Assembly: GCA_030407085.1 (NCBI GenBank)
Contig: CM059584.1
Location: 133,910,001-133,974,000, forward strand
Reading direction: 5' to 3'
Length of the DNA stretch: 64,000 nucleotides
Source: Trichopria drosophilae
Lineage: Eukaryota; Arthropoda; Insecta; Hymenoptera; Diapriidae
Under the pieces are notes generated by a model. That model did no database searches and was not told where the DNA came from. It saw nothing but the letters and a program-made list of their open reading frames with translations. This document shows, one piece after another, positions 11,776-24,200 of this stretch. The position numbers and the translations under genes are program-made. Each line of letters opens with the position of its first letter. Position 1 is the stretch's first letter.

Positions 11776-14040
11776 GTAAGTGTTTTATTCTTAATAGTAA
11801 ATTTTCTTTTGCTACAAAAACAAGCGAAATATAGTAAAAAACGCACCTTTCGACATATTTAATCTCGCTTTTTTCGAAAACGTGATAGGAAAATTTTGCT
11901 ATCACCGTCGTCTTCAGTACCGTCGCAGGCAAGGAGTCGGTCAGTAGAATAATGTGTGTGATTTGAAAAATGAACATTCTTAATTTATTGGCCTTGAGCC
12001 CAGTTATTTTTTCGACTTACATTCATATTAGTAACACTTATTTTGATGTGGGAAAGCAAGGTTTTACATCATGAAATATAATTCATAATACAGGGGGTTT
12101 TAAACATTTTTTTAGTAAAGGTAAAAGGAACCTCCGATTTTATTTTTTAAAACTAGTTTTATTGAGAGATTAAAATGATCCTCTGACCGTTTTTTAAAAA
12201 GATGAATTTTAGTGAAATATCAACCTTAATTTCTATTGTATAACGTTCTAATCAAACTTAGCAAGCATAATAAAGACAAAATAAAGATAAATTTATGAAA
12301 TACTTGAACATAAACAATTAATAAATACATTTATTAGCATGAAACATCAATTATGTTTATTATTATATACTGTTGCAGATTTCAACAGATTCTGTAAATA
12401 ATTACCATGCGTTTTTTTCAAGTTTATATTTTGACCACGTATTTTTGAAAGTATCGATTCTTTGGCTTGCTCACTAAAATATCTGTCTTTGAAAATTTCT
12501 TCTTTGCGATTTGTTATAGTAATAGGATGCTTAACAAACAACTGCAGGTATCTTTGGTGTTTCTCGAAATTCTTTTATAAATTCAGTATAATCACAAACT
12601 GAATGAAATTCAAAACAGACATTTACTACGCGTCCGGAACTTTTAAAGCACTTGATGAATTTTACACAAAATCAAGGGATTGATTGAATTTGTCCAACTT
12701 TGGCGTATTACCTCCAATTCGTTTGTCAATACAATTAAACAATATTTCAATATTTCGAAAATTCCGCACGTATTTTACTAGATATACCATTGAAGATCAT
12801 GAGGAATTTTTTTATTTGTTCTAGGTGCAAATTTCCACCGGCTACACCGCTTGCCGCGAACCCCTTTTTTTAAACAGTGCATCGGCAATATGGTCGCCAT
12901 TCCGCCATTTTGTGATATTTTCTAATGAAAAAAATTGTAGACGTATTTCAATATATGATAATGATTTTCTTTAAATATGAATACTTAATTTCATTTCCAT
13001 CCATTAAAAAAAAATCTCAAAAAAGAGTTATTTTTTTGGCCATTACAGTGGTGTAACCCCTTAATACTCGTCGAAAGTATTAAGAAGGAATTACTTCTGA
13101 AAATTTCAAAAGGGGTTTGAATATTTTGGACAAGTAGTACCTATTTTGAATTTTACTAACAATTATCATACGAATTTTAGAATGAAACTTATTTGAATAT
13201 GCTTTCATATGAAGCGCTAGATCACTTTTTTTTTTTAATGTTTGATACACGTGTAGAAATAAAAGATCAAATTAAAGGTTTTATTTTGGGGTTCTTTTTT
13301 GCAAAACACCATATTTTTAAAACGCTTTGGGGACTCTGTCAGGAATCTAAAGAAAAAATTCTGAGTTTCACGTTCAATGTGATGGACGAATTTCCTTACC
13401 AGAAATTTCTTTTTAAAAAATAAGCTACCACATCAGATTAAAGTAATAAAAATTCAAAATATATGACATGTGTCTAACTAGACGATATTTAGATGATACA
13501 AAAAATAGTAATTGTTAACCCTCAAAAAACATCAAGGTACATATTTTTTAATCAATACTATTATTGGGAAATTTAAAAAAATCAAAGAACCTGCAGTACG
13601 GTAAAGTTCTGACAATTTTGTGAAATCTTTACTTATATCAAAGTTCATTGATTTTTGAGGGAAAATATTGCTATAAACAAACTCGTAAACGAGTAGCTTG
13701 TAATTGCGTAATATTGCGCAATAATTGGAAATGTTTCCCGGAAAAAAAGTAAATTTAAAAAGTTAATTATTAAAAAAAAAATACTAGTATAATTATGCAA
13801 ACATAACAAATGGTAACAATAACAAAAGACAACTATCCAATAACGGCTAAAATAATGAACAAAAATCATTGCACACGCATATTCATATCGGTTTGAATGC
13901 AATACGCGTAATATTGTGCAATTTTCTCGATATATTTAGCTTTTTAAAAATTATCGCAAACTGATTAGTCTGTTTAAATGTTTAAATATGAGGTGCAATT
14001 TTTTTAACGCGTTTATACGCTACACTATATCACTAGGTAA
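11776..14040. other. Intergenic DNA upstream of the kinase gene
   Basis: AT-rich with no recognised gene. 'gtgataggaaaattttgcta' at about 11882 resembles the 166-bp repeat family of 60.8-61.5 kb. Frames at 12347-12541 (-), 13193-13423 (+) and 13645-13902 (-) have no recognisable domain and biased AT-rich composition. Confidence 0.4.
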
Positions 14041-14185
14041 TGCACGTGAGATTTAAGCAGAAGTGATCTGCGCAGAAAATCGTGCGCAACACTTTAGTAA
14101 TCTTTCATCTGCACTGGCCAGAGAAATCCGCTGTCATAGTATAACAGGTCGTTTCGTGCAAATTGTGCTTGATTCGAGTTTTAAA
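14040..14185 (+). promoter_or_regulatory. Probable 5' leader / promoter of the kinase gene
   Basis: This GC-richer stretch precedes the proposed start codon at 14186. It contains a CACGTG E-box (14043-14048) and pyrimidine-rich 'ctttcatctgcac' near 14103. No clear TATA box is at a useful distance. It is placed by inference from the start codon and the splice donor right after it. Confidence 0.35.
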
Positions 14186-17100
14186 ATGAAGCCAAAAATG
14201 CAAGGTAAGGACATAGTACTATTTTTTGTAATGAATTAATTATTTTTTAAACTACTTATTGAGTAATAGTGATTAAATACTTTAAAAACTTTTACGCCAT
14301 GCAATGCAACATGTCTTTTTTTCAATGTTACACAACATAAATTACGAATATGTTAAAACTGACTACTATATTTTTGCATTACAAAATGTCTGTATGATCG
14401 ATAACAAATTCAATAAATTAGGGAATTATGAGATTACATTATTGTGTAATTTTTTCGTCTCAGTATTAGCGATAAGAAACGTTATCAATATATTTAGTAA
14501 ATATTTGATTTACAATCGGACTTAACGCCACGTGGAGTATTCATTACATGTTTATTTGCTATTTACTTGTTGATCAATTATGTTTTGTAATAAATACCGT
14601 ATTTATATTTCTATATACATCTGGTGACTTGACGGATTTTTTAAGTAATTAAAAGTTGATTGATGTAAAACATTCAGAAACTTATTGAGAGTGTATTATT
14701 ATTTCCGGATGATATTTAGTCCAGAATATAAAGTGATATCAAACAAGTTAGGTTTGTTTTTATATGCTCCAGTAGTTTGCACAAACAAGAGCTACTTTTT
14801 GGTAAATTAAGGGACGCTATATTTTAGAAAAATAGTATTCACATGTACACGAAGTGTTCTTTCTAAGTAAAAATTAACATAAACTAAAAAATCTAGTCGC
14901 ATTAGTGAAAGAGTGAATTCTCACTGTTTAAGAGTGGATTTTCATTCCATATAAAGTGAGTTTTCACTCAAGTGAAATATATTATGGAACAAGAGTGTGA
15001 AGTACGATTGTCTTTAGAAGTGTATAAAGGGTAGCACGTCTTTATTTCACGGACAAATGATCACACGAGAAAATATCACGGACATTTGATCACACGTCAA
15101 ATTATCACATTGTTAAAATATCACATCGACAAAATATCACACATTTAAATATTTTCTTGATTAAAAAAATCATATTTGTATTACTTGCTCATATTTAAAT
15201 GACCTTAATTTGTATTTTCATTGACAGTATTGCAAAATATCATATATTTATGTATTATGATGTCTAAAAGATCGTATTGAAAATATTGTTTCATCGTGTT
15301 AAAATAATATTTTGAAAATCTGTAATGTTTTATTTATGATTTCCACACATGTTTACAGATTTATTTCCCCAAACAAAATTTCCCTGTGCAGCCATATTAT
15401 TGTAGGCTGTATTAGGGATAGGCACAGTTCTGACTAGTTAGGTTAGGGTATTTTTAGGGCACGCATATGTCTTTACCATACGAATAAACATAGTGATAAT
15501 ATTGTTTATGGTTATTTGTCCATGTGATATTTTATCGCGTGATCAATTGTCGCGTGATCAATTGTCGTGTGATTAATTGTCATGTGAAATAAAGACGTGG
15601 AGCCGTATAAAGAGACCGATGTGCTGCGAACATTGATTTACTATGAAGAATCTGTTAATATGTTGTTAGACTAACAAATTTTAATCCGAACTTCAATCCA
15701 AATAAACATAATCCATTAATCCATTGCAATATTACATCAAGAATTATTACTTTTTTATAATCGTATATTAAATTTTATGATTTTAGATATATACATGGTG
15801 TCCAAAAGGTATCCAAACACGTGTATACGTTTTTATATAAAATATCTCATACCCAGGTTAAGGTCATGTCCGTAGTAACTTTTGGCGCTGTATCTAATGG
15901 TAAGCTTGATTTTGACCTAGTCGATGATCTTCAAGGATATTTCAAGGTCACCCTCTTTTTTTTCAAATGACAAGACCCTTTTTCGACCTCAGCAATTGAA
16001 AGAACGGACAATTTTACATGAAATTTGTCTTGTAAAAAAATTGCCTATGCGACCTTAGAAAGGTCAAAAATTAATGTTGAATGCCAAAAAAACGATCTGA
16101 CGTACTTTTTCTAAAATGACGTGTTTTTCAGGGTAACGTAATATTGTTTCAGAAAAGACAATGAATTATAAAAGTGTTGATCACATTGACTGGCTGAAAT
16201 TGATGTCAATTTTCAAGGTTGTTTGACGGTCATAATGCATTTTTTTATTGGTGAACTTCAAAGACAAATTTTGTGTAAAATCCCGTTCTTTCGATTTCCG
16301 ATGGAGAAAAAGGGGCTTGGCATTAATTACGAAGGTGACCTCGAAATAACCTTGAAGATCATCGACAAGGTCAAAACCAAGGTTACCATTAGATCCAGCG
16401 CCAGCGGAAATGACCTTACCCTTGGTAAAAAAATTGTAAATAAAAACTGTTTCGATACTTTTTGGACACTCTGTATATTATATTATAGAACATATTCACC
16501 ACACTGAAATAGACATAATAAACATATCCTCTTTAATATTGTTGCAGTAAACATTAATTGTAATGGCAAGTAAATTTACTTTTCTATTGTTAAAAAGTGA
16601 ACATTTAACTTTGAAGCGCACTTTACTCACAGAGAAAAGTGTTTTTTACCCAGTATTAGAATTCTTATGCCCCGTAAAAGATAGTATTTTAGGCATAGGG
16701 ATTGCCATCTTTTTATTACCTGTTAAAAGACGAAGATTTTAGATTATTTTAACCAATATGTCAGTTTATTTTAGCCTTTTCTCTTTAACTAAAAGCAATT
16801 TTTATTTATGGAAATTTATTTAGCAAATTAAAATATTAAAAATGCCTTCTTTTAGTCATAATAAAACATTCTTTTAAAATAGGAGAGTTTAATACAGTTT
16901 CGTATAACCTGTCAAAAACAAATGCTGAAAGATAGAGGATTTTACTAGTTATAATATTTATTTTAAGGGCTATAATACACTTTTTAAAAGCCAACGGGTA
17001 GTAACTGATAAAATACACTTTTCTAATTTTCACCTAATTACATTGGTTTATTAGATTGGTGCGTGAAATGTACACACACTCTGCATGACTACTATCTCAT

Positions 17101-19834
17101 CTAAAATCGGTACACTTATTTAGCAAATACTTAGTAATCCATTACTTAGAAGCATATTCAACACTAAATTTTCGTTAATTGATGACTGTGCCCAACAAAA
17201 GATACCCCAATTACGACAAGTTAATGTGCTTTTTATTTAGTTACTTATAAAAATTAGTATTCATAAAATAATGTTTAAAATAATGTACGGTTTGGTAGAT
17301 GCAGCTATTTTATTCACTATAGAAAAAAAAACTGAAAATGATCATTTTCAAAACTTCGAACTCTAGCACATGTCAGCCTGAATATTATAGCATAATGGCT
17401 ATTATTATTATTATTGTTTTATAATAATATTTATAATCAATAAAAGTTTAGTTTCTTCTTAACCTCCTTTTCAAATTAAATAGGAAGACTTGTCTGATGG
17501 TCTACTTATATGACCTTTTATATGTGCTTTCTTTTATAAAGGATTTGATGCCCTACCTTTTTTGTTTGAAACATTTTTTGTGAGATTTATATTTTTGATA
17601 ATAATTATAGTCCGTTCCAAGAAGACAAGTTTTTCTATTTAATTACGTTTATTTTTTTATTATTTCATTTAATTTCTTGTATTAAGGCACATTCGTGTCT
17701 TTAATGACATTAAATAAATAGTAATGAAAAGCTCTACTTCAATAATGCAATCTCATTCCCAGATTAGCGTATTGTTTTTAAACGTTTATGCTAGAACATA
17801 CTGGACAAGTTAATTATTTTTACGTTCATTCATCTTCTAGGGATTCTAATGCTTTTTTTGTACGAAATTTGATTCTCTTTCTTTTTTGTTTAAACGGATT
17901 CGTAGCTTATTTGTATTTTTTAAGAGAAACGCAAAAAAGGTATTTTTTCAGATTTTTGTTTGCGTCCTTCCATAATATATTAAGGACCAACTTCAAAAAA
18001 CTAATCACATCTAAGTTAGACCATGGCCAACGTGCTTGCTCTATTATTTATTGCATTTTTTATTGACCTTGGATGGAAGACTATAGGGTAATTTATTTTT
18101 GTCGAGGTGACCGAATTCAGTACCTTGGTCTGAGTCTAAGTATAATGTTAAAATTCAGATTTTTCAAGTTGATTCTTTATGGCTATCAGTTAACAAAAAA
18201 TTGTCCCGAGCCCGGCCATGAATATAAAATTTGACAAATTTATTTTGATTGACAATACTTTTTTTTTGGCAAACCTTATCGATGTTTTAATTTAATTATT
18301 TTTATGTAAGTTAATTGTTATTAAATACACTAAAATGGTTAGTTATATTGACGGAAATTTTTGAAAAATTATAGTCAAATTAACTTCTTAATTTCATTCA
18401 GCTAACTACTTTCTCATTTTAGTAAAAATATGTTTATAAATTTTCGATTCCTATTTCTTATTTGTAGATTTAATAGACAAATACCAACCTCTTTTACGGA
18501 TATCCGAGCAGGATGATGATCTTGTCATTAATTTCGCTACAGCGGAACGTGGAACTAAACCAGAAGATAGTTATGTGTCAAATGTCACAAGGACAAAGAT
18601 TGAAGGAACACGTGGAGATGGCACTTGTTAGTGAGACCTTTCTCATTTTTTTAATACATGACGCATGTTTGAAAATTCAAGCACAATTTATTTGTCTAAA
18701 CCTAAATCACTTGTGAAATAATATGAATTTATTTAAAATAATCTTTACAGCTTACAAGTCATCTTTTATCTCAAAAGTGCCTTTGGGAGATCAAAAGATT
18801 GTTGAAATGTGCAGAATTAACCATTCTTTTCAAAATGAAGCACACTTCTACAAAAATATCCTTCCACAACTGGGACCATTTGCGCCTAGATGTATTTTGG
18901 CCACATCACAAGAGCTGATTCTAGAAGACCTTAATACACGAAATTATTACGTTCATGACAAACGAAAAATGCTAGATTTTGATCATTGCAAAATTGTAAT
19001 GCAGGTATGTGACAGGGTCTTTTGTATAATTAATACAATCCTTTTTAACCTATTTTATTCCAGATTTTAGCTTCGTATCACGCGTCATCCTTAGCATGGC
19101 AGTTGCGGGATCCACAAACGGTTGACGAATTGGTCAAACCTTTGAAAGAAGTTCTGTACCCTCCGGATTCAGGACCAGCGATTGGACACTGTCTCATCGC
19201 AGGTTTAGAATTAGCGAAAAGATGTATACTATTCGAAAGTGAAATGACTGAAAAAGTGCAACAATCCATCAACCTGTTAACATCGTATCAACAAAATGGA
19301 TATGTGAAAATTCAAAAATTAATTCAGAGCAATCACGGTAAATATCAAATCCTAACCCACAGTGATTCATATATTAACAACATGCTGTTCAGTTACGGAT
19401 CGGATGGGAAAGTTATCAACGTGAAACTTATTGATTTTCAAAACGTCAAACGTTTTTCTCCAGCTTTGGATCTCTCTTATTTCCTGTTTTCAAGTTCAAT
19501 ATCTGAAGTTCTTGAAAATAATTTAGAGGATTTATTAAAAATATATCACGATTTCTTCATTCACGATCTTCGAAGATTAGATGTACGGGAAGATGATTTA
19601 TGTGCTGTTTCGTATTCATGGCTTCTAAATGAAATAAAAAGTTTTGGTTCTGTAGGATTCATTACTGCTTTGGTTACGGTACAGGCTTTGTTAATGGATG
19701 AAAATGAAAAGTTACCAATAGACATGGATGTTGATTTTTCCACAGACACTACTTGGGTTGATAAAGTTCCTTTAACGGCTAAAAAGTCGAAAAGAATTCG
19801 ACTAATGGTTGAAAAATATATGACATTGTTGTAA
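14186..19834 (+). CDS. EcKinase/CHK-like kinase, four exons, 400 residues
   Basis: Likely a small-molecule kinase of the insect ecdysteroid-kinase-like (EcKL) family, cytosolic. Family members are linked to ecdysteroid phosphorylation and detoxification; the substrate here is unknown. Proposed exons: 14186-14204, 18468-18626, 18751-19004 and 19064-19834. All have GT/AG borders and join in frame to 1203 bases with stop. Exon 1 encodes only MKPKMQ plus one base before donor GTAAGG. Visible motifs: ATP-site Lys K68 in 'FISKVPLG'; F-x2-E-x3-Y (86-93); 'LILEDL' (115-120), matching the family's ED-L motif; Brenner-type loop 'LTHSDSYINN' (H243, D245, N250), where most members have HGD; and 'IDFQ' (D268) followed by 'PALDLSYFLFSS'. 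The length is typical of the family. Exons 2-4 are very secure. Exon 1 is inferred from phase and donor across a 4263-base intron holding two MITEs. The gene stands alone; EcKL genes often cluster. Confidence 0.88.
15030..15604. mobile_element. hAT-like MITE with 8-bp target duplication
   Basis: It lies in intron 1 of the kinase gene. An 8-bp GTATAAAG flanks both sides (15022-15029, 15605-15612). The termini are inverted: GGTAGCACGTCTTTATTTC on the left against the complement of 'gaaataaagacgtggagcc' on the right, with 16 bases (15035-15050 and 15584-15599) exact. Subterminal short repeats of 'atcacacg'/'cgcgtgatcaattgt' occur several times at each end, as is common in hAT elements. There is no transposase. 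Superfamily is inferred from the 8-bp duplication. Confidence 0.75.
15794..16473. mobile_element. TATA-flanked foldback element, copy in kinase intron
   Basis: The element begins CATGGTGTCCAAAAGGTATC and ends with the complement of CAGAGTGTCCAAAAAGTATC. TATA is present at both borders (15790-15793, 16474-16477). Long arms pair: 'ttgacctagtcgatgatctt' (left) against 'aagatcatcgacaaggtcaa' (right). The 94-codon frame at 16223-16507 lies in the right arm and is not a gene. It shares end design and target with the element at 21549-22492. Confidence 0.8.
16478..18467 (+). other. Remainder of kinase intron 1, no feature recognised
   Basis: AT-rich intron DNA with a short (ATT)n run at about 17400-17416. 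It ends in the pyrimidine-rich acceptor 'ttcttatttgtag' at 18455-18467. Chance frames at 16836-17033 (-) and 17788-18066 (+) show no domain. Confidence 0.5.
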
Positions 19835-19893
19835 CTAGACTTTGATATAAAAAGAATTTTTTACTTTTGTATAATGGGTCGTTTAACTTTGTA

Positions 19894-19899
19894 AATAAA
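19894..19899 (+). terminator. Candidate poly(A) signal of the kinase gene
   Basis: AATAAA lies 60 bases after the stop codon of the kinase gene. It is the first canonical hexamer downstream. The position is plausible, but the hexamer is common in AT-rich DNA. Confidence 0.45.
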
Positions 19900-20329
19900 C
19901 ACAAAATCACTAGAAATATGGTTTAGAAGATCAAGATGACTCTTAGTAAAATTACCCCAGATATTTAATCATCTCATTCCTTTTATTGACTTACTGCCAT
20001 CTCCTTCTATGATCTACTAAATAAAGAAGTTTACATTGCATTGAAAATTGTGTTATTTAATGAAACCTCAAAACGTGTCCAACAAAAATTTGTCCAAATC
20101 TTTGAACTGTACAGACGAGGTTCTGACTTCAGGGGTCCAAATGTTGGGAAAAAAAATGATTATTTACTTGACAAGTGCGAATAAATAGCATTTAGATTTA
20201 TTAAAAAATATTGTTTTATTAATATTTTCGGAAAAATAATTTTTTACATATCTTACTAATTTTAAGGGAAACATTGTTCAATTCTAGAAATTCCAAATCT
20301 GTTGAAAAAATGCAATAGGGCAAATGCAT

Positions 20330-20660
20330 TGACTGCATGGGAGTGTAGGTATAGGATGCACGATTACGAAACGTTACGCGATCAAGTAATTACACACCTT
20401 TCGAAGAAAGTCACTGAAATGAATGCACGGTCTCTTTCTACGGATTCAAAGTAAGTTGTAAGAACGATTCCCCATCTTCATCCCGCGATTCGTCATTAAG
20501 ACGCTTTTACGACCGAGCATGCGCTTTCGATCCTTGTGCATAATTTATTCGCCGACCGCAAATAGAGTAATTAAATTATTAATGAATTATTGAAAATTTA
20601 TCACCTAGAGAGTAAAATAAAACGTAATTGATTGACAATAAAATTCTTACGTTCATCGAA
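20330..20660. promoter_or_regulatory. GC-richer island, candidate regulatory DNA
   Basis: A block of mixed-composition, non-repetitive sequence ('ccccatcttcatcccgcgat', 'accgagcatgcgctttcg') stands out from AT-rich flanks and is followed by AATTA/TAATTA-rich sequence. It has no open frame of note. It looks like conserved non-coding DNA or an enhancer, but only comparison with relatives could show that. Confidence 0.25.
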
Positions 20661-21402
20661 TTATCGGTCGATTTATTTTACGAATAATCATTCGTCGGTG
20701 GGATTTTACGTCGAATTAAGAAATCGTTTGTGTTTAAAATTTTATTGGGGCACTCCTGGATTGACTGAAAGAATTTAAAACGAACGTCTTGTATGAATAT
20801 TATATTCATTTTTCTTAATTTAATTGGAGTTTTACAGCGAGATATCTTAAATGATATTGCGAGATACTTCTTGTACAAAAATATGGAATGTTATGTTAAC
20901 TAAGGTAAAATGAAATAACAACATTGAGAAAGTTATTGCGATTTGCTCAATGATCATTACGTGAACAAGGATCTTACTTGAGAAATTTTTTGAACAATAT
21001 TTTTCCAATTATTTTATTACGTTGTGCAAACTCATTTCGTACAGAATCTCGGCAGATATTTTTACGTGTATGTTTATTTTTACTGTAATATTATAATAAC
21101 CAAAAATCATTTACTGTGCAAATTTAGAAACATTTTTATTGAGTGTAGTTATATTTTTAAAACAATATGTTTTCATTGCCAAACCTAAATGTTTTGAAAA
21201 TATAAACCTACATTAAAAATTCATTTTCCTATAACATTTTTGAATGAAAATTATCAGAATGTAAAGTAAAAGACTGTAATAGGTACCGAGTCTTGTTTTT
21301 AGTTATTTGCCATTCAAATATAGTACAAAATATATAATAAAATCTTCTTATCCGTAATAGGTTTCATGCTATACAAAAAAACCAATTAAAAAATTTCAAT
21401 TT

Positions 21403-21438
21403 AACGTTTCGACCTGTTTATTTTTGGTCCTCTTCAGA
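21403..21438 (-). ncRNA. Hammerhead-ribozyme-like core
   Basis: On the - strand it reads CTGAAGA, then GGACC, an 11-base loop, GGTC, then GAAAC. That is the CUGANGA and GAAA core boxes with a 4-bp stem II (GACC/GGTC) in the correct order. Penelope-like elements are known to carry such minimal hammerheads. Stems I and III and the cleavage triplet could not be resolved by eye, so activity is not claimed. Confidence 0.6.
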
Positions 21439-21548
21439 AAACTATTACACCAATTTTTACAAAAAAAATGTTTAAATTTACATTATTGATGGTAATTATA
21501 ATTTACAAATTTGTTTATTAAATTGTAGTCAAACAGAAGTCAATTATA

Positions 21549-22492
21549 CAGGGTGTCCCAGAACTCCCGAATAATATTGCAGGGGGTGAATCCTAACATC
21601 ATTTTGAGCAAGAAATTTTCATACCAAAATTGGATCTGAAGCTCAGAATTTGAGTGGCAAGCCATTGAAGTTTAAACAAAAATAATAGTTTTTTTTGCAA
21701 TAACTCGGCTCGTTTTAATGTTACTTTAACGAATGATGATTGATTTTGAAGGTTTTTTTTATAGTGCTACAACTTACCCTATAAGAGCATATGACCTGCA
21801 ATGTATATTTCGCCAGTTATGGACCTAAAAAGGGTAAAAATGGCTTTTTCTGAGTCTAACTCATTTCCGTCAAATGCTAGCGAAATGTCGTATAAACAAC
21901 GTTGGAGAGCTTGAAAAGGCGAAGAATTCGCCCCCTCATACGTTTCGTTTTGATAAAAATTGAGTCCGTGGGGTGACATTAAAAAACACAAAACAGGCGA
22001 AAAATGGATTTGGCATAGCTGAAGCGTGTTTTTCGTCTATTTTCTGATTTTTAACGTCTTCCCACGGGCTCAATTTTTGTCAAAACGTAACGTATGAGGG
22101 GGAAATTCTTTGCCTTTTCAAGCTCTACAATGCTGTTGTATATGATAGTTTGCTAGCATTTTACAGAAATGAGTTAGACGCGAAAAATTGCAAAAGAGCC
22201 ATTTTTACCCTTTTTTAGGTGGATAACTGACGAAATATTCGTTGCAGGTATAGGCTATACAAGGTAAGTTGTAGAGCTATAAAAAAAACCTTCAAAATCA
22301 GTCATCATTCGCTAAAGTAACTTTAAAACGAGCCAAGTTATTGCAAAAAAAACAATTATTTTTTTTTAAACTTCAATGGCTCGCCACTCAAATTCTGAGC
22401 TTCAGATCCAATTTTGGTATGAAACTTTTTGGCTCAGAATGATGTCAAGATTCACCCTCTGTAATATTATGTGGGAGTTCCGGGACACCATG
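21549..22492. mobile_element. TATA-flanked foldback element, second member
   Basis: It starts CAGGGTGTCCCAGAACTCCC and ends with the complement 'gggagttccgggacaccatg'. TATA flanks it at 21545-21548 and 22493-22496. Almost the whole 944 bp is a palindrome with arms of about 460 bp ('ctcaaattctgagc' motifs at both ends) and a short loop near 22000. The 70-codon frame at 21779-21991 is in the arm. Joining the flanks restores the interrupted Penelope-like arm, so the insertion is younger than that arm. Confidence 0.85.
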
Positions 22493-22951
22493 TATAATAG
22501 TAAACTTAATTCTTCTTACCTTAAAATGTGGAAAAATGTTTGAATTATTAAAATTAATAAAAACTTCGATGGATCTGTCTTAATGGTAAAATATTTTTAA
22601 AATCACTTATATATGACTAGTGGCTCTTTAATCATAAATAATCCAATAATCTCCTTACTAAGTTTCATAACTTATGTTGTTTAAATTTTATTTTAGATGG
22701 TCTTAACCATCCTAGGACGTTTTTATTAATTCAAATGATTTTAATCTACTACTAAGACTAATTAATTTTTTTTTACTACTAAGACAGATCCAACGAAGAT
22801 TGTATTAATTCTAATAATTCACATTTAAGGTAAGGATAATTAAGTTTACTATTTTATAATTGACTTCGGTTTGACTACAATTTAATAAACAAATTTGTAA
22901 GTATTGAATATATGAATATACCATCGACAATGAAAATTTACCAATATTTTT

Positions 22952-22984
22952 ATGAAGAGGCCCAAAAATAAAAGGTCGCAACGT
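22952..22984 (+). ncRNA. Decayed hammerhead-like core, mirror copy
   Basis: The + strand partner of 21403-21438 reads ATGAAGA, GGCCC, loop, GGTC, GCAAC. Both core boxes carry one change each (C to A at the first base of CUGANGA; GAAA to GCAA), so it is likely dead. Confidence 0.5.
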
Positions 22985-23019
22985 TAAATTAAAATTTTTT
23001 AATTTATTTTTTTTTCTTT

Positions 23020-23640
23020 ATATACCATGGGTTAATGATATCCGTCATTCCAAAAAGAAATTATTTTCCATTCAGTTTTATTATTTCCGGTTTTAAAGGA
23101 AAAGGAAAAGACGAGGGTCAAGCAGGCTATTTTTTGGGCCTTCATCAAATCGAGATATACTACGAAAAATTTGGTCTATTCCCCAAAGACGTTCTTCAAT
23201 TTATAAACAAAAAATGGAAAAAACAATATGCAATATGGTAAAATACATGCGATTTTGTACTTCTCAGCGAAGATTAGTGATTTTTAATGGGTCACTAAAT
23301 AACCCCAATCTCATACTTTCCCAAAAACTTTGGACATGAGGATGAAAACGTGTCAGATTCGCCTTTTTTAGCGTGGGCCTTTATGAAGAAAAATGTAGAG
23401 CTACATAGAGGATTTTCTAGTCGATCGTTACAAATATTTCAGAATTCTAAATACATAATGGGTTTAAAATAACAATGATTTACAGAAATTCTGATCTTAC
23501 ATTCTTAAAGTTGTTTTAAAATTTCATGACAAATTTCAAACTTGAAAAACTGACTAATATTTCTTAATCGACGTATGATTTAATTCTTTTTCTGAATCTA
23601 GAATGACATCTTAAATAATTTGCGAATTTATAGTCATTAT
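23020..23640. other. Intergenic DNA, no gene seen
   Basis: A 68-codon + frame (23035-23241) has no recognisable domain. Otherwise nothing stands out. Confidence 0.4.
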
Positions 23641-24200
23641 CATTTCGTCGTATAAATTGAATCACGTTAAACGGTAGATCAATAAAGGAACAAAATTCCA
23701 AGCGTAATTACCCGGAATAATTTAATAAGATTTGTTTGCGTGTGATTCGCAACGGCCTTCGCCAATAATCCCCCTTCTAATAACATTAAATAATTAACGA
23801 GATAATAGAAAACAAGGATAATGCAATCAGTAATATTTTCATCTAGGGTTATTAATATCTCTTAATTAAGTTTGCAGTACGTTAATGCGCGAATTCATGG
23901 CGCACAGCGCGGTTTCCTCTACGGAATTATGTCACTTGAGTTTTCACTAAGATTTACCGCTGCTTTTTCATCGTGTGGTAAATTTTTTGTGGTAACCCAA
24001 TGTGTCAGGTAAACAAGGAACTCTCTATCATTTGTGATCCACGAAAGGTAGTCTCGATCAACGGTACAGAAGTACACAGATGATTCTTTTAAAAATGAAA
24101 GTCACCCACCAGCGATACTATCTCCGAGTACTTACTATATGTCGCCGTACGTAACGAATTGTTAGTACATCCGAGTTTACCGCAGAGTTATGCCATTGCT
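23640..24200. promoter_or_regulatory. Single-copy island with homeodomain-like sites
   Basis: Non-repetitive sequence of balanced composition with many TAATTA/ATTAA cores ('ttaaataattaacgag', 'cttaattaagtttgcag') beside GC-rich words ('ttcgcaacggccttcgcc', 'gcgcacagcgcggtttcc'). There is no coding frame. The texture suggests an insect enhancer. This is inference; no factor or target gene can be named. Confidence 0.3.

Larger units (their letters stand above)
21375..23015. mobile_element. Inverted pair of Penelope-like terminal segments
   Basis: The left arm is 21375-21548 plus 22493-22582. The right arm, complementary to it, is 22775-23015. Matches include 'agtcaattat' + 'agtaaacttaatt' on the left against 'aattaagtttact' + 'ataattgact' on the right, and 'aaacttcgatggatctgtct' against 'agacagatccaacgaagatt'. 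The left arm is split by the 944-bp foldback at 21549-22492. Each arm carries a hammerhead-like core, pointing to a Penelope-type terminal region. No RT is present. Confidence 0.7.

Noticed and set aside
11651..11977. 108-codon - strand frame
   Set aside because: It overlaps a copy of the 130-bp dispersed repeat, with no recognisable domain.
16223..16507. 94-codon frame as a gene in the kinase intron
   Set aside because: It lies in the right arm of the TATA-flanked foldback element.
18631..18636. Alternative donor GTGAGA for kinase exon 2
   Set aside because: Using it puts exon 3 out of frame; the GTTAGT donor at 18627 keeps the frame.
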